From Stenogyne calaminthoides (lineage: Eukaryota > Streptophyta > Magnoliopsida > Lamiales > Lamiaceae): a stretch of DNA of 64,000 nt. The stretch covers positions 9,858,001-9,922,000 of the forward strand of contig JBBCBC010000012.1 of the NCBI GenBank assembly GCA_037126765.1. Reading direction: 5' to 3'. Both the position numbers and the translations under genes were made by a program. Under the pieces are notes generated by a model. That model had not been told where the DNA came from. It made no database searches and saw only the letters and a list, made by a program, of their open reading frames with translations. Of this stretch, positions 22,101-33,430 are shown in pieces; position 1 is the stretch's first letter, and the number at the start of each line of letters is the position of its first letter.

Positions 22101-22226
22101 TTTCCAAATGATTCCGGATCCGAGGTGATGGTGAAGACTACGTTTTTTCATCAATGATGTCCTTCTTCATCGATGCAAAGTTGCAAGATTTTTTCCTTGG
22201 TCTGGTCTTGAAACAAGATGTGCCAT
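19150..22226 (-). pseudogene. Element C ORF3 (accessory ORF, degraded)
   Basis: Minus-strand fragments follow the order of the E and F ORF3s. An N-terminal part at about 22000 has LEFLYNLREG, cognate to LQFVVNLREG in F. A segment at 21501-21700 (MAAIIKKASDIDWLGMV) is cognate to MAVIEA...FNWL in E. A basic, NLS-like region is at about 21250-21330 (KRMKRKDLAKK, LKRQKR), and then come a Ser/Glu-rich segment and short coiled-coil-like pieces (DKFAALTADLMKRFEDEQAK, about 20150-20250). The start at 22226 is a guess. Frames change many times and CG-rich blocks alternate with CTG/CAG-rich ones. The C-terminal domain seen in E and F is not recognisable here. Confidence 0.55.
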
Positions 22227-23039
22227 TTTCAGTATAATATGCAAATTGATGTTTAGTTTGAGTAAGATATTTCAATAAATTCACCAAACTAGTAATTTCA
22301 AAGATCAATTTAGCAAGTAAGCGTTTAGATCTAATAAAAATTACGTAAATACAACTCGTAAACCTAGGTACCATAGAGAAATTTAGATCATGCAATTAAT
22401 TTAAAACAAGGAATTACCAGAAATTGATTCGAAAGATTTAGAAATCGGAATGGTAGAATCAAATGATTTCGAAGGTAATTCTCTGAGGATTTAAAAAAAA
22501 AAAGATATTTTAAGAGCTTTGAGAAGACGAAGTAGTGGAAAGCGGTTTTCTGAGAAAAAATTGGATTTTGTAGAATACGAGGGAAAACCTTTTTGCACAA
22601 CTTTCCAAAGTACTCAAGTATCCGTGTTTTGAAATTGATGGCTGAGATTAATCGGCCAAAAGGTATTTTGATCGCACGGTTGAGAAAAGTAGTCTTCTCG
22701 TTTTCCGGACTTGAAAAATCGTAATAAAACATTTTAAAAACATTTTTCCAAGTCCGCATTAAAAGCTTTGCAGAGCATGCGTCATGAATAGTGTAAAATA
22801 AATCAATTAAAACAAATAATGCATATAATGTATTCAGAAAGAGATAAATAAGAGAGCGTATCTGACTGATTGATATTGTAATCAATCAGTTACCACGATG
22901 ATCTAATCTGGTACTTTGTTGACTTATCTGGTGGTTGCCTTATGCATTTCACAACAATATCTCACTTATCTGATCAGATTCTTGCTTGAAACACTTCACC
23001 ACTTATCTGATCCTCTTTTCTGATACTCTATATCCTTCA
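22227..23039 (-). other. ORF3 upstream leader of element C
   Basis: AT-rich DNA between ORF3 and the plus-strand unit. A 165-codon open frame on the minus strand (22388-22885) is low-complexity and unlike any protein I know. The GGCCGATTAATCTCAGCCAT motif resembles the sequence before E's ORF3, so this is probably promoter and leader DNA. Confidence 0.4.
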
Positions 23040-24100
23040 GTCTTCTTCTAATCAGCTCGCATTTACTGAAGTTAACTCCCGCCAAAACTTTTACTTTGGG
23101 GAGTCCAAAAGTCGCCTCGATTCCCAAATCGGCGCGATTTGACATTCCGTAATAATGGAATAGATACGCTGTGATTTAATCACACCGTTAACTCATCCAA
23201 CCATTAACCGTGTGTTCCTAACGCGTTGTCAATGCAAATTTCTCTTAAGATCTTTTGAGAAGATAAAATTTGCATTTATACCCCTAATTTCCTTCTATAA
23301 ATTAGCCTGGGGTGTTAGGCAAACACAACACAATCATAAACCATTTCATCTTCTTTAACATATCCTTCATGCTTTTCCGATGAGTTCCTTATTTCTGGTG
23401 AAACTTCCGGTGGGAACCTTTAGCCCTTTTCCAATTAATTCAGCTACTCAAATCAACCCTGTGTGTTCCTTCACACTGCTTTCGTCGTCATCTAAGATTT
23501 CACATACGATCAATGCTAAGCTTCTTTACCACTGTGGAGGTGGATCTGCTAAGGCAAATGAGAAGGCATTTTTCCTAACCGTATGCACCTTGTGCGCCTA
23601 TCGAGATGACGGAATTAGTATCAACAGACTTAGTCTGAAACAAAACATGGGTTTGATATACAATATAGTGTATCAAACTCAATATTTGCATGAGACACTC
23701 ATGGCCATATGGTCTTTGTGACCAAACCTGTGGCACTGTGTCCCATTTAACAGCTGGAGAGTCCATTGATTTTAGGTCTAAGGGCTCCTAGCTTAAAGAT
23801 CCTTCAAGGCTCGCTCTCGCTCCTCACTCCAAGGTTCTAAGAGCGGCTTTCAGGATTCTAGAAGCTTCTCTGCTGCCCCCTGGGTCGGAGAGTCTGAGAG
23901 CATCAGCTCTTAAAATCTCTCTCCCTCCGTCCCTGCCTAGGGTTGTCTTAGGGCTGATGGTTTATGCTTTGACCTCCGGGTCTTCTTGTAATACCACTTG
24001 AAGATAGCTTGTAGCATTTGTAGCTTGTGATATCACTTGTAACTTGTAAATCTGACCTCCGGGTCTTTATCAATGAAAAAATTCTGTTATTCCATTGCTG
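23040..24100 (+). other. Candidate plus-strand transcription unit inside C
   Basis: GTCGCCTCGATTCCCAAATC (about 23112), a run like GTGATTTAATCACACCGTTA, then a TATA box CTATAAATTA (23295-23304), a short uORF (ATG 23369) whose stop overlaps the ATG at 23380, and a 113-codon frame ending near 23720. About 370 nt of 3'-UTR-like sequence follow, ending in ATCAATGAAAAAATTCTG. The first motifs match those upstream of F's ORF3 but lie on the opposite strand relative to the host element. The protein (MSSLFLVKLP...) is not recognised. It could be an inverted, truncated accessory-ORF promoter or a captured gene. Confidence 0.4.
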
Positions 24101-24399
24101 TGTTGTTTCTTCTGACTTATGCGATCTGTAGCTTTAATCTTGATTTGCTTGTTGACTGTAGCTTTAATCGACTTATAAAATAATCTTCCAATCGATCGGT
24201 TCCCTTAATCGATATATCTTGAACTGATCCGCCCTTTGTCCGAACTTCGATCGCTATTTATCCGACTTTATGATCTCGCTCCTTATCCGAACTTCGATTG
24301 GCTCCTCATCTGTCGTCGATCGATCGGGTTGAGATTCCTAACTCAATTGATTCCACTTAACCTCGTTAGTCTTTTAACCAACCGGTTCTCGAGATCATT

Positions 24400-27300
24400 C
24401 CTTCAACCATATCCGGTGCATTTTCTCCAAGATCCGAAGCCTAGCTCGTTGCATAACTTTCAATCGATCTCGGCTAGTGGCTTGGTTAAGATATCAACTT
24501 TTCGATTGTCGGTATGGATCTTTTCCATCCCGATATTCTTCTTTTTTCAACATGATCTCTCGATAAAATGGTGTCCGACATCCACATGCTTGCATCTTGT
24601 ATGTAGAACGAGATTCTCGAGTGATTGCAATAAAGACTATTATCATCACGAATATAGGTACGTTCTTAGCTACGATGTTGTAATCCTCACCGCCGACTTA
24701 GCCAGGCGCATTGGGAACAACAACTTCACCTGCAGCCATATATTCTCGCCCGGTAGTAGATGTCGCAAATCGATGTCTCGCTTTCAAAACCATGAGATCG
24801 ACTTTTATTTCCCAACCCACATGAACCTCGAGGTTGACTTCACGCCGATTCTCGCAACCTCCGTGTCAATCGAGAATACCCACTAAGCTCTAGATTGTCA
24901 TCTCGATGGGTAAAATAAACCAAGGTTTACAATCCCTTCAGATACTTGAGAATCTGCTTAGCTGCTTCTAGGTGGCTTTGCATTAGATTTGCTTGAAATC
25001 TGGCACATACACCTACTGCAAACTTAATGTCTGGTCTGCTGGCAATCAGGTATAGTAGTGATCTAATTAGAGCTCTATACTCCTTCTGATTCGTTTTCTG
25101 ACCATCTTCATCTGGATCCATCTTAAACCCTGTCATCATGGGAATTCGCTTCCTTGCAATGTTGAACTCCAAACTTTGCCAAGAGATTCCTTTTATATTT
25201 TGCTCGCGCATGAATATCCCTTCAGACTCGCTTGACTTGTAAACCCAGAAAGGAATTCATCTGACCCATCATGGACATCTCGAACTTCCCTTGCATCAAC
25301 TTGCTGAACTTCTCACATAGCTTTTTGTTGGGAGATTCGAAGATGATGTCGCCCACGTAAATCAAACCATCGAATATCTTCTCCATCTTCTATTCTCGAT
25401 AAAGTTCTCGCCCACTATTCCTTTAGTGAACCACTGCTTATCAAGAACCGAGAGAGTGTATCATACCAAGCTCGAGGAGCTTGTTTTTGTCCCAGAAGAG
25501 CTTTCCTTAAACGGTACACTTGGTTGCCTTTTTCAAAGCCCGGAGGTTGTTTGACATAAACTTCCTCTCCTTTAGTACCCCATTTAAGAATGCACTTTTT
25601 ACATCCATCTCGATACACAAATGAACCCTCGTAGGCAAAGATATGCCGAAAATGAAATTAATGGCTTTGAAGGCGGCGATCGTGCAAAGGTCTCATCATA
25701 ATCAATTCCTTCGATTGTGAATACCCCTTAGCAACAAGTCTTGCCTTATTCCCGGTTATGACATTTATCTCATCTCTTTGTTCTTGAATACCCACTTCGT
25801 GCCAATTATGTCTTGATGAGTTGGTCCGTCCACCAATTTCCAAACTTGATTCCTCTCAAACCGCTTCAAATTTCCTCCTCCATGGCTAGAATCCAACTTG
25901 CGTCTTGTAGACCTTCCTCTCAGTAGTTGGTTCCTTCAAAGACAGATAACAACAAAGACATGGCACTTTCACCAACGATGTCTAGTTTTGACTCTATCGA
26001 GATGGGTCTCTCGATAATCGATTAGTTGGATGACCGGTAATCCAGTCCTTCGCTCGATGTGGCGTCTGTTGGAGAACATCATCCATGTCCGATAGTTCAT
26101 CACTAGTGATTGGGAGTGGTGCGAAATTATGATCCACTTGATAAGAACATGTCTCGGTGATGTTGGACTTATCATGTCTTTGAAATCTGCTCAGTAGGAA
26201 CTTCAGAGTTCCCCTCGAACCCGATGGTTCGGTTGATACTTGTCTCACCAGTAATGACTTCTTCACTTTGACCGTTATGCGTACCTTTTAGGTCCGATTG
26301 ACCATTTGAATCAGCAAGATCAAGTTCGATGTACACTTTTATGTGTTCAAATTTTCTTTTCTCCTTGATGCTTAGGCGATCCATTTTCTAGCGTGTCGGT
26401 CGCGGCTTTGATCCGGTGCGGCTTGTTCTGAGGCAGCTTTCTCTTGTTCAGAAGATGTCTCATCAAAGACCACATGGGGTGTTTCTTCCACAACTAGAGT
26501 TCGTTTGTTGTAAACCCTGAAAGCCTTCTTTGGGATGAGGAATATCCTAAGAATATGCCCTCATCTGACTTGGCCTCAAAAGTCTTCAACCCGACTTTTC
26601 CCATTGTTGTGAATGAAACACTTGCACCCAAAAACATGGAAGTATGAAACACGAGGTTTTCTGTCCTTCCACAGTTCATAAGGTGTTTTGAAGTGAGTCT
26701 TAGTCAGAGAACATATGTTCTGAGTATGGCATGCAATGTTGATTGCTTCTGCCAAAAACGGCTTGGTGTGGCATGTTCAGCTAACATAGTGCGAGCAGCT
26801 TCCTTGTGAGTTCTGTTTCTCCGCTCTGCTACTCCATTTTGTTGTATGCGTTCTTGCGGTGACGTTTAATCTTTGTATACCAAACTCGATCTAAAAAATC
26901 AAGAATAAAGGAATTCAGAACTCAGTACCTTTATCTGATCTGATTTTTACTATGCTGACACCCTTCTCATTTTGTAGCTTCTTGAGCAGCTCGGGTATCT
27001 TTGTCGTTGTCTCATTCTTCTTGTATAAGAATACAACCCAAGTAAACTTGGAATAATCATCCACGATTACAAGAGTATATTTGCCCACGGAGACGGACGG
27101 GGTGTAACTGGTCCGAATAGATCCATATGGAGCAGTTGCAATACTCTACTCAATGCTGGTCCAGGTATTCCCTTGAATGAGGCTTTAACTTGTTTTCCCA
27201 TCTGACATGCAGAACATGTCTGATCTTTGGAGAATATCTCATTCGGAAGTCCCTCAACCAAAGACATCCTAGCTATCTTGTTAAGGGTCTTGAAGTTCAG

Positions 27301-28640
27301 ATGACTCATTCTTTTGTGCCAGAGCCAACTGCTACTTTTAGAACTCTTAACAATTAAGCATGTATTCTTAGGGCAACTGTTCCAATCTGCTGTGTAGATT
27401 GTGCCTTTCCTTGAACCAGTTAGCAACATTTGTTGAGTGGCTCGATCCCTTATCTTACACTTGTCGCTCAAGAACTCTACGCTGAATCCGTTGTCACAGA
27501 ATTGTGATACTGATAGTAGATTATGCTTCAATCCTTCGACATACGAGACTCCAGTTACTTGTACATCATCATTCTCTAAGGTTCCGAATCCCTTGGTAAA
27601 ACCAAAGTTATCATCACCGAAGAGTACACGTGGGCCTTCTTGTTCTTTGTAAGATCTAAGGAGATGTTTGCTTCCAGTCATATGCCTTGAGTATCCACTA
27701 TCGATGTACCAGATAGTTGCTTGTGCACCTCCTTTGTTGGCCAGTCCCACGCAAACCTGCAATCAAATCAGGCTTTAGGTACCCCTTTGGAATTGGGTCC
27801 TGGGGGGTTAGTGGTGGATTTAGGGATCCACACAAACAGAGCACTTCTATGAAAATCTGATAGATTAGAAGGTCTGATTTGTCTCCCATACATATCAACA
27901 TAATCATACATCTCTTTATATGCTTTCTGATTAGTATGATTATTCGTGTGAGCCTTGGTTGACTTAGAAGACTTGGGATTTTTCTTTATATTTTGTCTTC
28001 TTTTAATCCAGTGTGGCTCAGGTGCAGTAGCCCTAGATCTCTGGTTATAAGGGTATGTACGACTGCTACCATCAAAAGATTCTTATCTTTTTGGCATAGG
28101 TGGTCTTTGCAGTTTACCTATAGCTTGCTTATTAGGCAGCTGACCTTGATTGGATTTCAGATTAGATTTCCTTCTTACAGGTTGTCTCTTTTGATACCTA
28201 ATCTGCTGATCAGGTTGAGGTCTCTTCAGAAGAACTGGGTTCTTCTGTTGATTCCTCGGCTGATGCTTTATCAGTTGGGGTTCATTTCTGTTCCCTTTCT
28301 GATTAGGCATCTGCCTTACTTTCTCAGCAGGTCTTTTTCCCTTATCAGATACAAGTTTAACTTTTAGTGTATCTTTGTCAGAGACTCGTTTGATTACACC
28401 CTTCTGAAGTGAATCAAACGGGGCTTTTGAGGATGTAGAAGGGTTCTCATACCCAATTCCCTTCTTGTTAGTCGGCGTTCGAAAATAGGTGTTCATTTCT
28501 TGAACAGTTTTAGATGACTTCGTGAAAACCTCTATTTTCTTGCGCAAACTATCCTCAGTAGGTTTTAGACTCTCATGTAGTCGGAATAGCTCATCAAATT
28601 TAGCTTGAAGGATTTTTAAATCATCGAACTTTTGTTTTTG
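24400..28640 (-). pseudogene. Element C pol (protease, integrase, RT, RNase H), broken
   Basis: In order on the minus strand: a basic linker (28083-28547); protease WYIDSGYSRHMTG (near 27700); GAG-pre-integrase zinc region WLWHKRMSHLNFKTLN with CSACQMGK and the integrase core start LLHMDLFG (27067-27400); integrase end (GIFLGYSS, near 26540); RT fragments (25415-25850, VYVKQPPGFEKG, APRAWYDTLS); and RNase H (24927-25211, SRPDIKFAVGVCARFQ) running to about 24400. The enzyme would copy element RNA to DNA and integrate it. The best frame (27067-27762) is intact for 231 codons. The others are cut by frameshifts, densest where CG-rich strings replace CAG/CTG (24200-26400). Confidence 0.8.
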
Positions 28641-30324
28641 TTGATTGCTAGTCGATCTTTGATCTGCTTCTCCCGATCGAAAGATTTAACTTTTCGAACG
28701 TTAAGTTCCTCGCCACCTTCCGAAAGGTTTAATGATTTCGATTCGGTAGCTTTTACCGAGAGCGTTCTCTTTAACAAAGGCGATTATTTCGATCCTTAGC
28801 TTATCATTTTAAGCTTCCACTATTGTATAAGTGTCTCATTGATCGGAGAGATCATCAAGCAATTGCTCGAGTAGAGCTGCAAGTCAATCTCTCCAAAGCG
28901 GTGTGCTAATAATAATAGCATGTGTGGAATTTGAAAAAGCAGAAGGTTTGGAGGTTACCTCAGATTGGTCCTCCTTGGCCATCGAGCAGAACTTCATCGT
29001 CATCCGAAGAGAATATCGATGTTCTTGCTCGTGGAAGTCAACAAAGATTGCTTATCGAGGCGAAGTCTTCTCTGAGATGAGTAGCGAGAATCCTCGGAAA
29101 AGCGGATAGGAATCATCAATTCCGGATGTATCGACTACGGGGCTTTCCTATCTCTCGGGCGTTGCTCTCTTTTATTCCGCTCTCTTCTCTTTCTCTGGAT
29201 TCGGTCGTAGAGCGTCGGTCTTTGTAGTGACTGGTTTCTCCAGATTGAAGCATGATCCTCGATCTACGAAACTTCCTCTGCCAGGTGAGTCACTCCGTCT
29301 GTAGGATCTGTCAGGTGACTTCCCTTTCTGATAGTAATCTGAACTCCTTCTGCCAGATCTGTTATCTCTTCTCTCATCTGTTAGATCATCTTTTTTCTTT
29401 TCTTCTCTGTGATCTCTTCGATCATCCGATCTGGTTCTTTCTCGTGATCTGTCAGTTGGCCTCTTGTTTCTTTGATAGTCACTGTAGAATCTCCGATACT
29501 TACCAAGCTGAGTATTTGTTCTTTCAAGTTTCCTGGTAAGCAGAGCGATCTGTTCTGCTTAACTCATTATGTTTCCAACAGGTTCAGTGGCCTTCGATCC
29601 GCTGCTGGTTGCTTTAAATGCAACTGATTTAGACGTTGAGGCTTCAGCAGGTATTTCATCTTCATCTGCTTGTCCTCTTTCGATTAAATCGAACTCGTGA
29701 GCTTTAAGGCTTAGGAACAAGCTACTCGGCTTCATCTTTGTAATGTCTTGGCAATCCTTGATTACCGTGACTTTCATGTCCCATTTCTTGGTGAGAGATC
29801 TTAAGATCTTGTAGTTGATATCTTTGTCTGACATCTCTCTTCAAAGTTCTCGTAGCTTATTTACTGACATGGTGATCCTCCCATCGAGCTCGTTGATTGT
29901 CTCGTTGGGCAACATCTTTAACTTTTCGAACTTCACCAGTTCAGCTTGTAGTCGGCTGTCTTTGATCTGATCATTTCCTTTGCATATCTTAGCAAGAGTA
30001 TCCCACATTGCTTTCGCGAATTTGAGATACTTTATCCATTGTCTTCATGATTATATGCCTGGCGATTGTATCTAGAGTATACAACTTTCTTTCCTCTGCA
30101 TCCATCAAGGCTGGGCTTTTTCGCACAAGACTTCTCGTGGTGAAATCTGGATCTCCTCCAACTGCGGGGTTGTCGTGATATATGATGATGAGTCCTCGTT
30201 CGATGACTTCCATCATTCTGCCGCTTATCGATCCTAGATGGTTGCACATATATATAACCCAATCTGCATACTCATCAATTGAAAACTTAGGCAAATCATG
30301 ATACATACCATAGGTATTATCCAT
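28641..30324 (-). pseudogene. Element C gag, broken
   Basis: Starts at ATG 30324 (MDNTYGMYHDLPKFSIDEY), about 120 bp after the primer site. The nucleocapsid precursor of copia elements (UBN2-type gag) is visible as YADWVIYMCNHLG, and then at 29559-29834 as DINYKILRSLTKKWDMKVTV with LKAHEFDLIE. The downstream part should hold a CCHC zinc knuckle, but I cannot read one because 28650-29500 shifts frame repeatedly. It ends in pol without a clear boundary. Confidence 0.7.
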
Positions 30325-30446
30325 GCTGAGTGATTTTGAAAACGAATGAGTTTTGAAAATAGTTTTTTCAAGATCTGTTCAAATGACCACAAAGATTCTT
30401 CCTCAAGAATCGATGATACTCAAAGCTAGTGGTCTGTAGAACCACT

Positions 30447-30458
30447 GCTCTGATACCA
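30447..30458 (-). promoter_or_regulatory. Element C primer binding site
   Basis: On the minus strand TGGTATCAGAGC, an exact initiator Met-tRNA complement, lies two bases after the 5' LTR end. Confidence 0.9.
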
Positions 30459-30460
30459 CT

Positions 30461-32282
30461 TGTAGGTCCCAAACGAGTTTTGTGAGGGTGGAAGTCTAGA
30501 GGGGAGGGGTGAATAGACTTCAAAAACATTTCGTCTTGGATCGGTGTGAACCGCAGACACCCGTCGAGTCTTTAGTGTATCGGTTTAGACCGATGTTCAA
30601 TCTTCTTGAGTGCACAAGGCGGTCGGTTTGATATCTGTCAATTTAACTGAATGGTGCGGAAGCTTGTTTTTACCCGTGTGAAAAACCAGTTTTATCAATC
30701 AGATTCTTAGGTCAGTTTTCAACCACTTGACTAAGGTGTCAATCTGATCAGATCAGTTGCTTGGTGCAGACTGAGCTTAACTTAGAATATGTATGCTGTT
30801 TTAAACTCAGTTGTGTGACTTGTGTAAAGCAATAAGAAAACAAGTAAATGCACACAAGACTTTTATAGTGGTTACGTCCACTCTTCCCTTAACACAGGGG
30901 AACCTTAACCTACTTTAACATGCGGGACTTATATCCTTTTCAGGATGGCCGAGATGTTTACCGAGTTCCCACTCTTACAAACTTAACCTGAGGGACTTAT
31001 ATCCTTGTCAGGATGGCCAAGATGTTTATCGAGTTCCCACTCAAGCTTAACCTACGGGACTTATATCCTTTTCAGGATGGCCGAGATGTTTATCGAGTTC
31101 CCACTCTACAAACGTAACCAGTGGGACTTATATCCTTTAAAAGGATAGCCGAGATGTTTATTGAGTTCGCACTCTACAGACTTAACCTAACTCACGTTTG
31201 GGTAAAGAATGTTTGAGGGTTTCAACTGGAAATCTATCCTGATGCTTTAGGTAGCCAAAATGCTAGTGGATATGATTTCTTGCTAAGAACTAATGGGATG
31301 AACACTCTAAGAATAATCTTCAAATGTAGTGTTCTTTGAACAGAGATTTTGCTGTAGCTTTAGCTTCTTTTTTATGCGTGTCTCCGTGTTTGTTCTTTTT
31401 GCTTGTTCTCACTTGTTGGTCCTTGTCTTCAAAATGAAGATCGATCCCATTTTATAGACCTTGAAATCAAAGAGCCGTTGGAGAGCAATTTGAATTTCGG
31501 GCTATATTAGGTAGGCTGTAGGATATGATTGTGACGTGCTCCGATTATTGGGGTGGCCGTTAGCGCCATTTTGTCCGCTTGCTGTCGTATCCCGCAATGT
31601 CGGCTCTTTTTTGTACACGCGTCGCTTTTCTTCTTCGCCGGTGGTACTTTAGGAATTTATCCGTTAGGCGATTGATATTCTTTTTTGTAGAAGATTCGTC
31701 TTTGTGCGGGTGTATCTTTTTGATTGTCACCAGGTGTGAGTGACTTGATCGAATGGATCACCTACCTTTGTTTGAGTCTTCGATGCACATTGTCTTAGCT
31801 TCAATATCACGGACTTCTGGCCGAAAAAAGGACTTCGTCTTTTTGATCTTGGTGTCTCTGAGCCTCGGTGTATTCAAATATATTGAGTCTTGAGTTTTAT
31901 TCTTGAGTCTTGAGTTTATCCGAGTCTTGAGTTCATCCCCGAGTCTTCAGTTTATCCGAGTCTTCGAGTTCATCCGAGTCTTGAGTTCATCTGAGTCTTC
32001 AGTGTCTTCTTGTCTTCACTTGATCTTCTGACTTCTTGTCTTCAGATTTGTGCTTAGTCTTCTGATCATCTGACCTTATCTGGGTCATCTGATACTTCGA
32101 CCTGACCTATACATATTGAGTTCCCCCTCAATATGTGACCTATCTTTTACATCAGCTATCTATACATTTCAGCTGGTCATCTTAATCTGATTCTAAGTCA
32201 TCAGTCAGCTATTAGGTCTGACTGGTCCTATTACAACCTGTTTTGGAACTTCCATCAAAACTAAATTACAGATTTCCCATTA
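30461..32282 (-). repeat. Element C: 5' LTR
   Basis: Starts TGTAGGTCCCAAACGAG in plus coordinates; 1,822 bp. Its outer end reads GATTTCCCATTA instead of GATTTCTCAACA, so the terminal CA is altered, but the ATGTT target duplication follows directly. It has the same tandem units and TATA box (31448-31459) as its partner. Confidence 0.9.
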
Positions 32283-32287
32283 ATGTT

Positions 32288-32847
32288 CCTCACTAAAATA
32301 TGGTTTTCTCATTGATTTGATAAGATGTCTTCCATCAAAATTAAAAGAAAACCAGAGATTTCATTCCAATGAGTATTTAAGGCCCTCGTCTTTTGCTCGG
32401 ATCTACATCTAACAGAACTTTTATAGGGACATGTAACGTCGCCGCTTGATGGTTGTAAACCAACTTAACTTTGTTTAACTAGCCCTCGCGGGGACAAAGG
32501 GTAAGGGACATCAGTCGAACTAGGTTCGACAAACTAGGAGTTACAGTTTGCAATTGGTTTGGAGACCTACCAGTTATGCTATTGTGATATTCAGCTCTCG
32601 CTTGGATTATGATAGTAGGAATGTGGATCCTAGTCCATTATAAAATTATATTTAATATAAATTCGTACTCTTCCGATGAGGTCGCTGAGTATGTGAAAAT
32701 AATGGAGACAAAATAAACACAAAAGAAAAGCCATGTTTATTTTGATTGCTGAATATTGATCATAGGAATTATGTGTTTTAATTCCCGTTTTATTTTATTT
32801 CTCTTGGTTAGTTGAAATGTATAACTGTTATTGAGATGTATTTTGGA
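32288..32847 (+). other. Element B leader, right of C
   Basis: Continuation of B's untranslated leader after the ATGTT duplication. No gene is seen. Confidence 0.55.
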
Positions 32848-33430
32848 AACAAACAAAATTGGCTAGGCCAAATTTTCTGGACTGGCACAGAAACATGTGT
32901 TTGGTGCTAAGGCAAGAAAAGATTGAGTACGTGTTGGACACGTTTATCCCGGTTACCCTTAAAACTGGTACTCTGAGACATCCACGTTTGACGTAGCAGC
33001 TCAGAAGAAGCATCAAAAGGATGCTTCCCAGGCTCAGTGTGTGATGTTGCTCGACATGACTCCCTAATGCTTAAGGCAACATGTGAAAATAAGTCTTTTC
33101 TAAATGCTCAAGCATCTGAAGGATCTCTTTGATTCTGAATCTCGTTATGAGATTTATGAAGTGATGAGAGATCTGTTCAAATGTCGGTTAGCTAAAGGAG
33201 AGAAGATTTCACCTCATGTGCTTAAGATGATAGGCCTAATTGATAAACTTGGTAATTTAAGCTTTGAGCTAAAAGACCAACGTTTTCATATATGCTATCC
33301 TCCAGTCGCTCTCGGATTTATATTTTAGCTTCATTGTGAACTACAATATGAATAAGACGGATGCGACCATGCCTGAACTTCACAACATGCTCAAGACTTG
33401 GAGTTCACTGTCACTAAGATGGTGTTCAAA
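32848..33430 (+). pseudogene. Element B gag, broken
   Basis: Plus-strand translation gives KLARPNFLDWHRNMCLVLRQ and EKIEYVLDTFIPVTL, then after a frameshift QASEGSL / HLKDLFDSESRYEIYEVMRD and GLIDKLGNLSFELKDQ, the standard UBN2-type copia gag. There is no convincing start codon, and at least one stop and two frame changes. The product would be the capsid precursor. Confidence 0.75.

Larger units (their letters stand above)
14393..32282 (-). mobile_element. Element C: minus-strand Sirevirus-like copia retrotransposon
   Basis: LTRs at 14393-16215 and 30461-32282 are flanked by the target duplication ATGTT (14388-14392 and 32283-32287), inside B's leader. On the minus strand the order is 5' LTR, exact Met-tRNA primer site, gag (30324 downward), pol (to about 24400), an accessory ORF3 (about 22226-19150), a polypurine tract next to the 3' LTR. 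The GCATCA.CAAAAAGGGG type of tract and the extra 3' ORF fit Sireviruses. The 3' third is scrambled by LTR-derived inverted repeats (16436-16608, 17555-19018) and by a plus-strand unit (23040-24100), so C is a composite. Confidence 0.85.

Noticed and set aside
22388..22885. 165-codon minus-strand open frame
   Set aside because: Phe/Leu/Lys-rich translation of AT-rich DNA with no known motif, upstream of C's ORF3; better read as leader or promoter DNA.
24236..24886. 216-codon plus-strand open frame
   Set aside because: It is the antisense of the damaged RNase H and adjoining region of element C; the minus strand has the recognisable copia protein order, the plus strand nothing.
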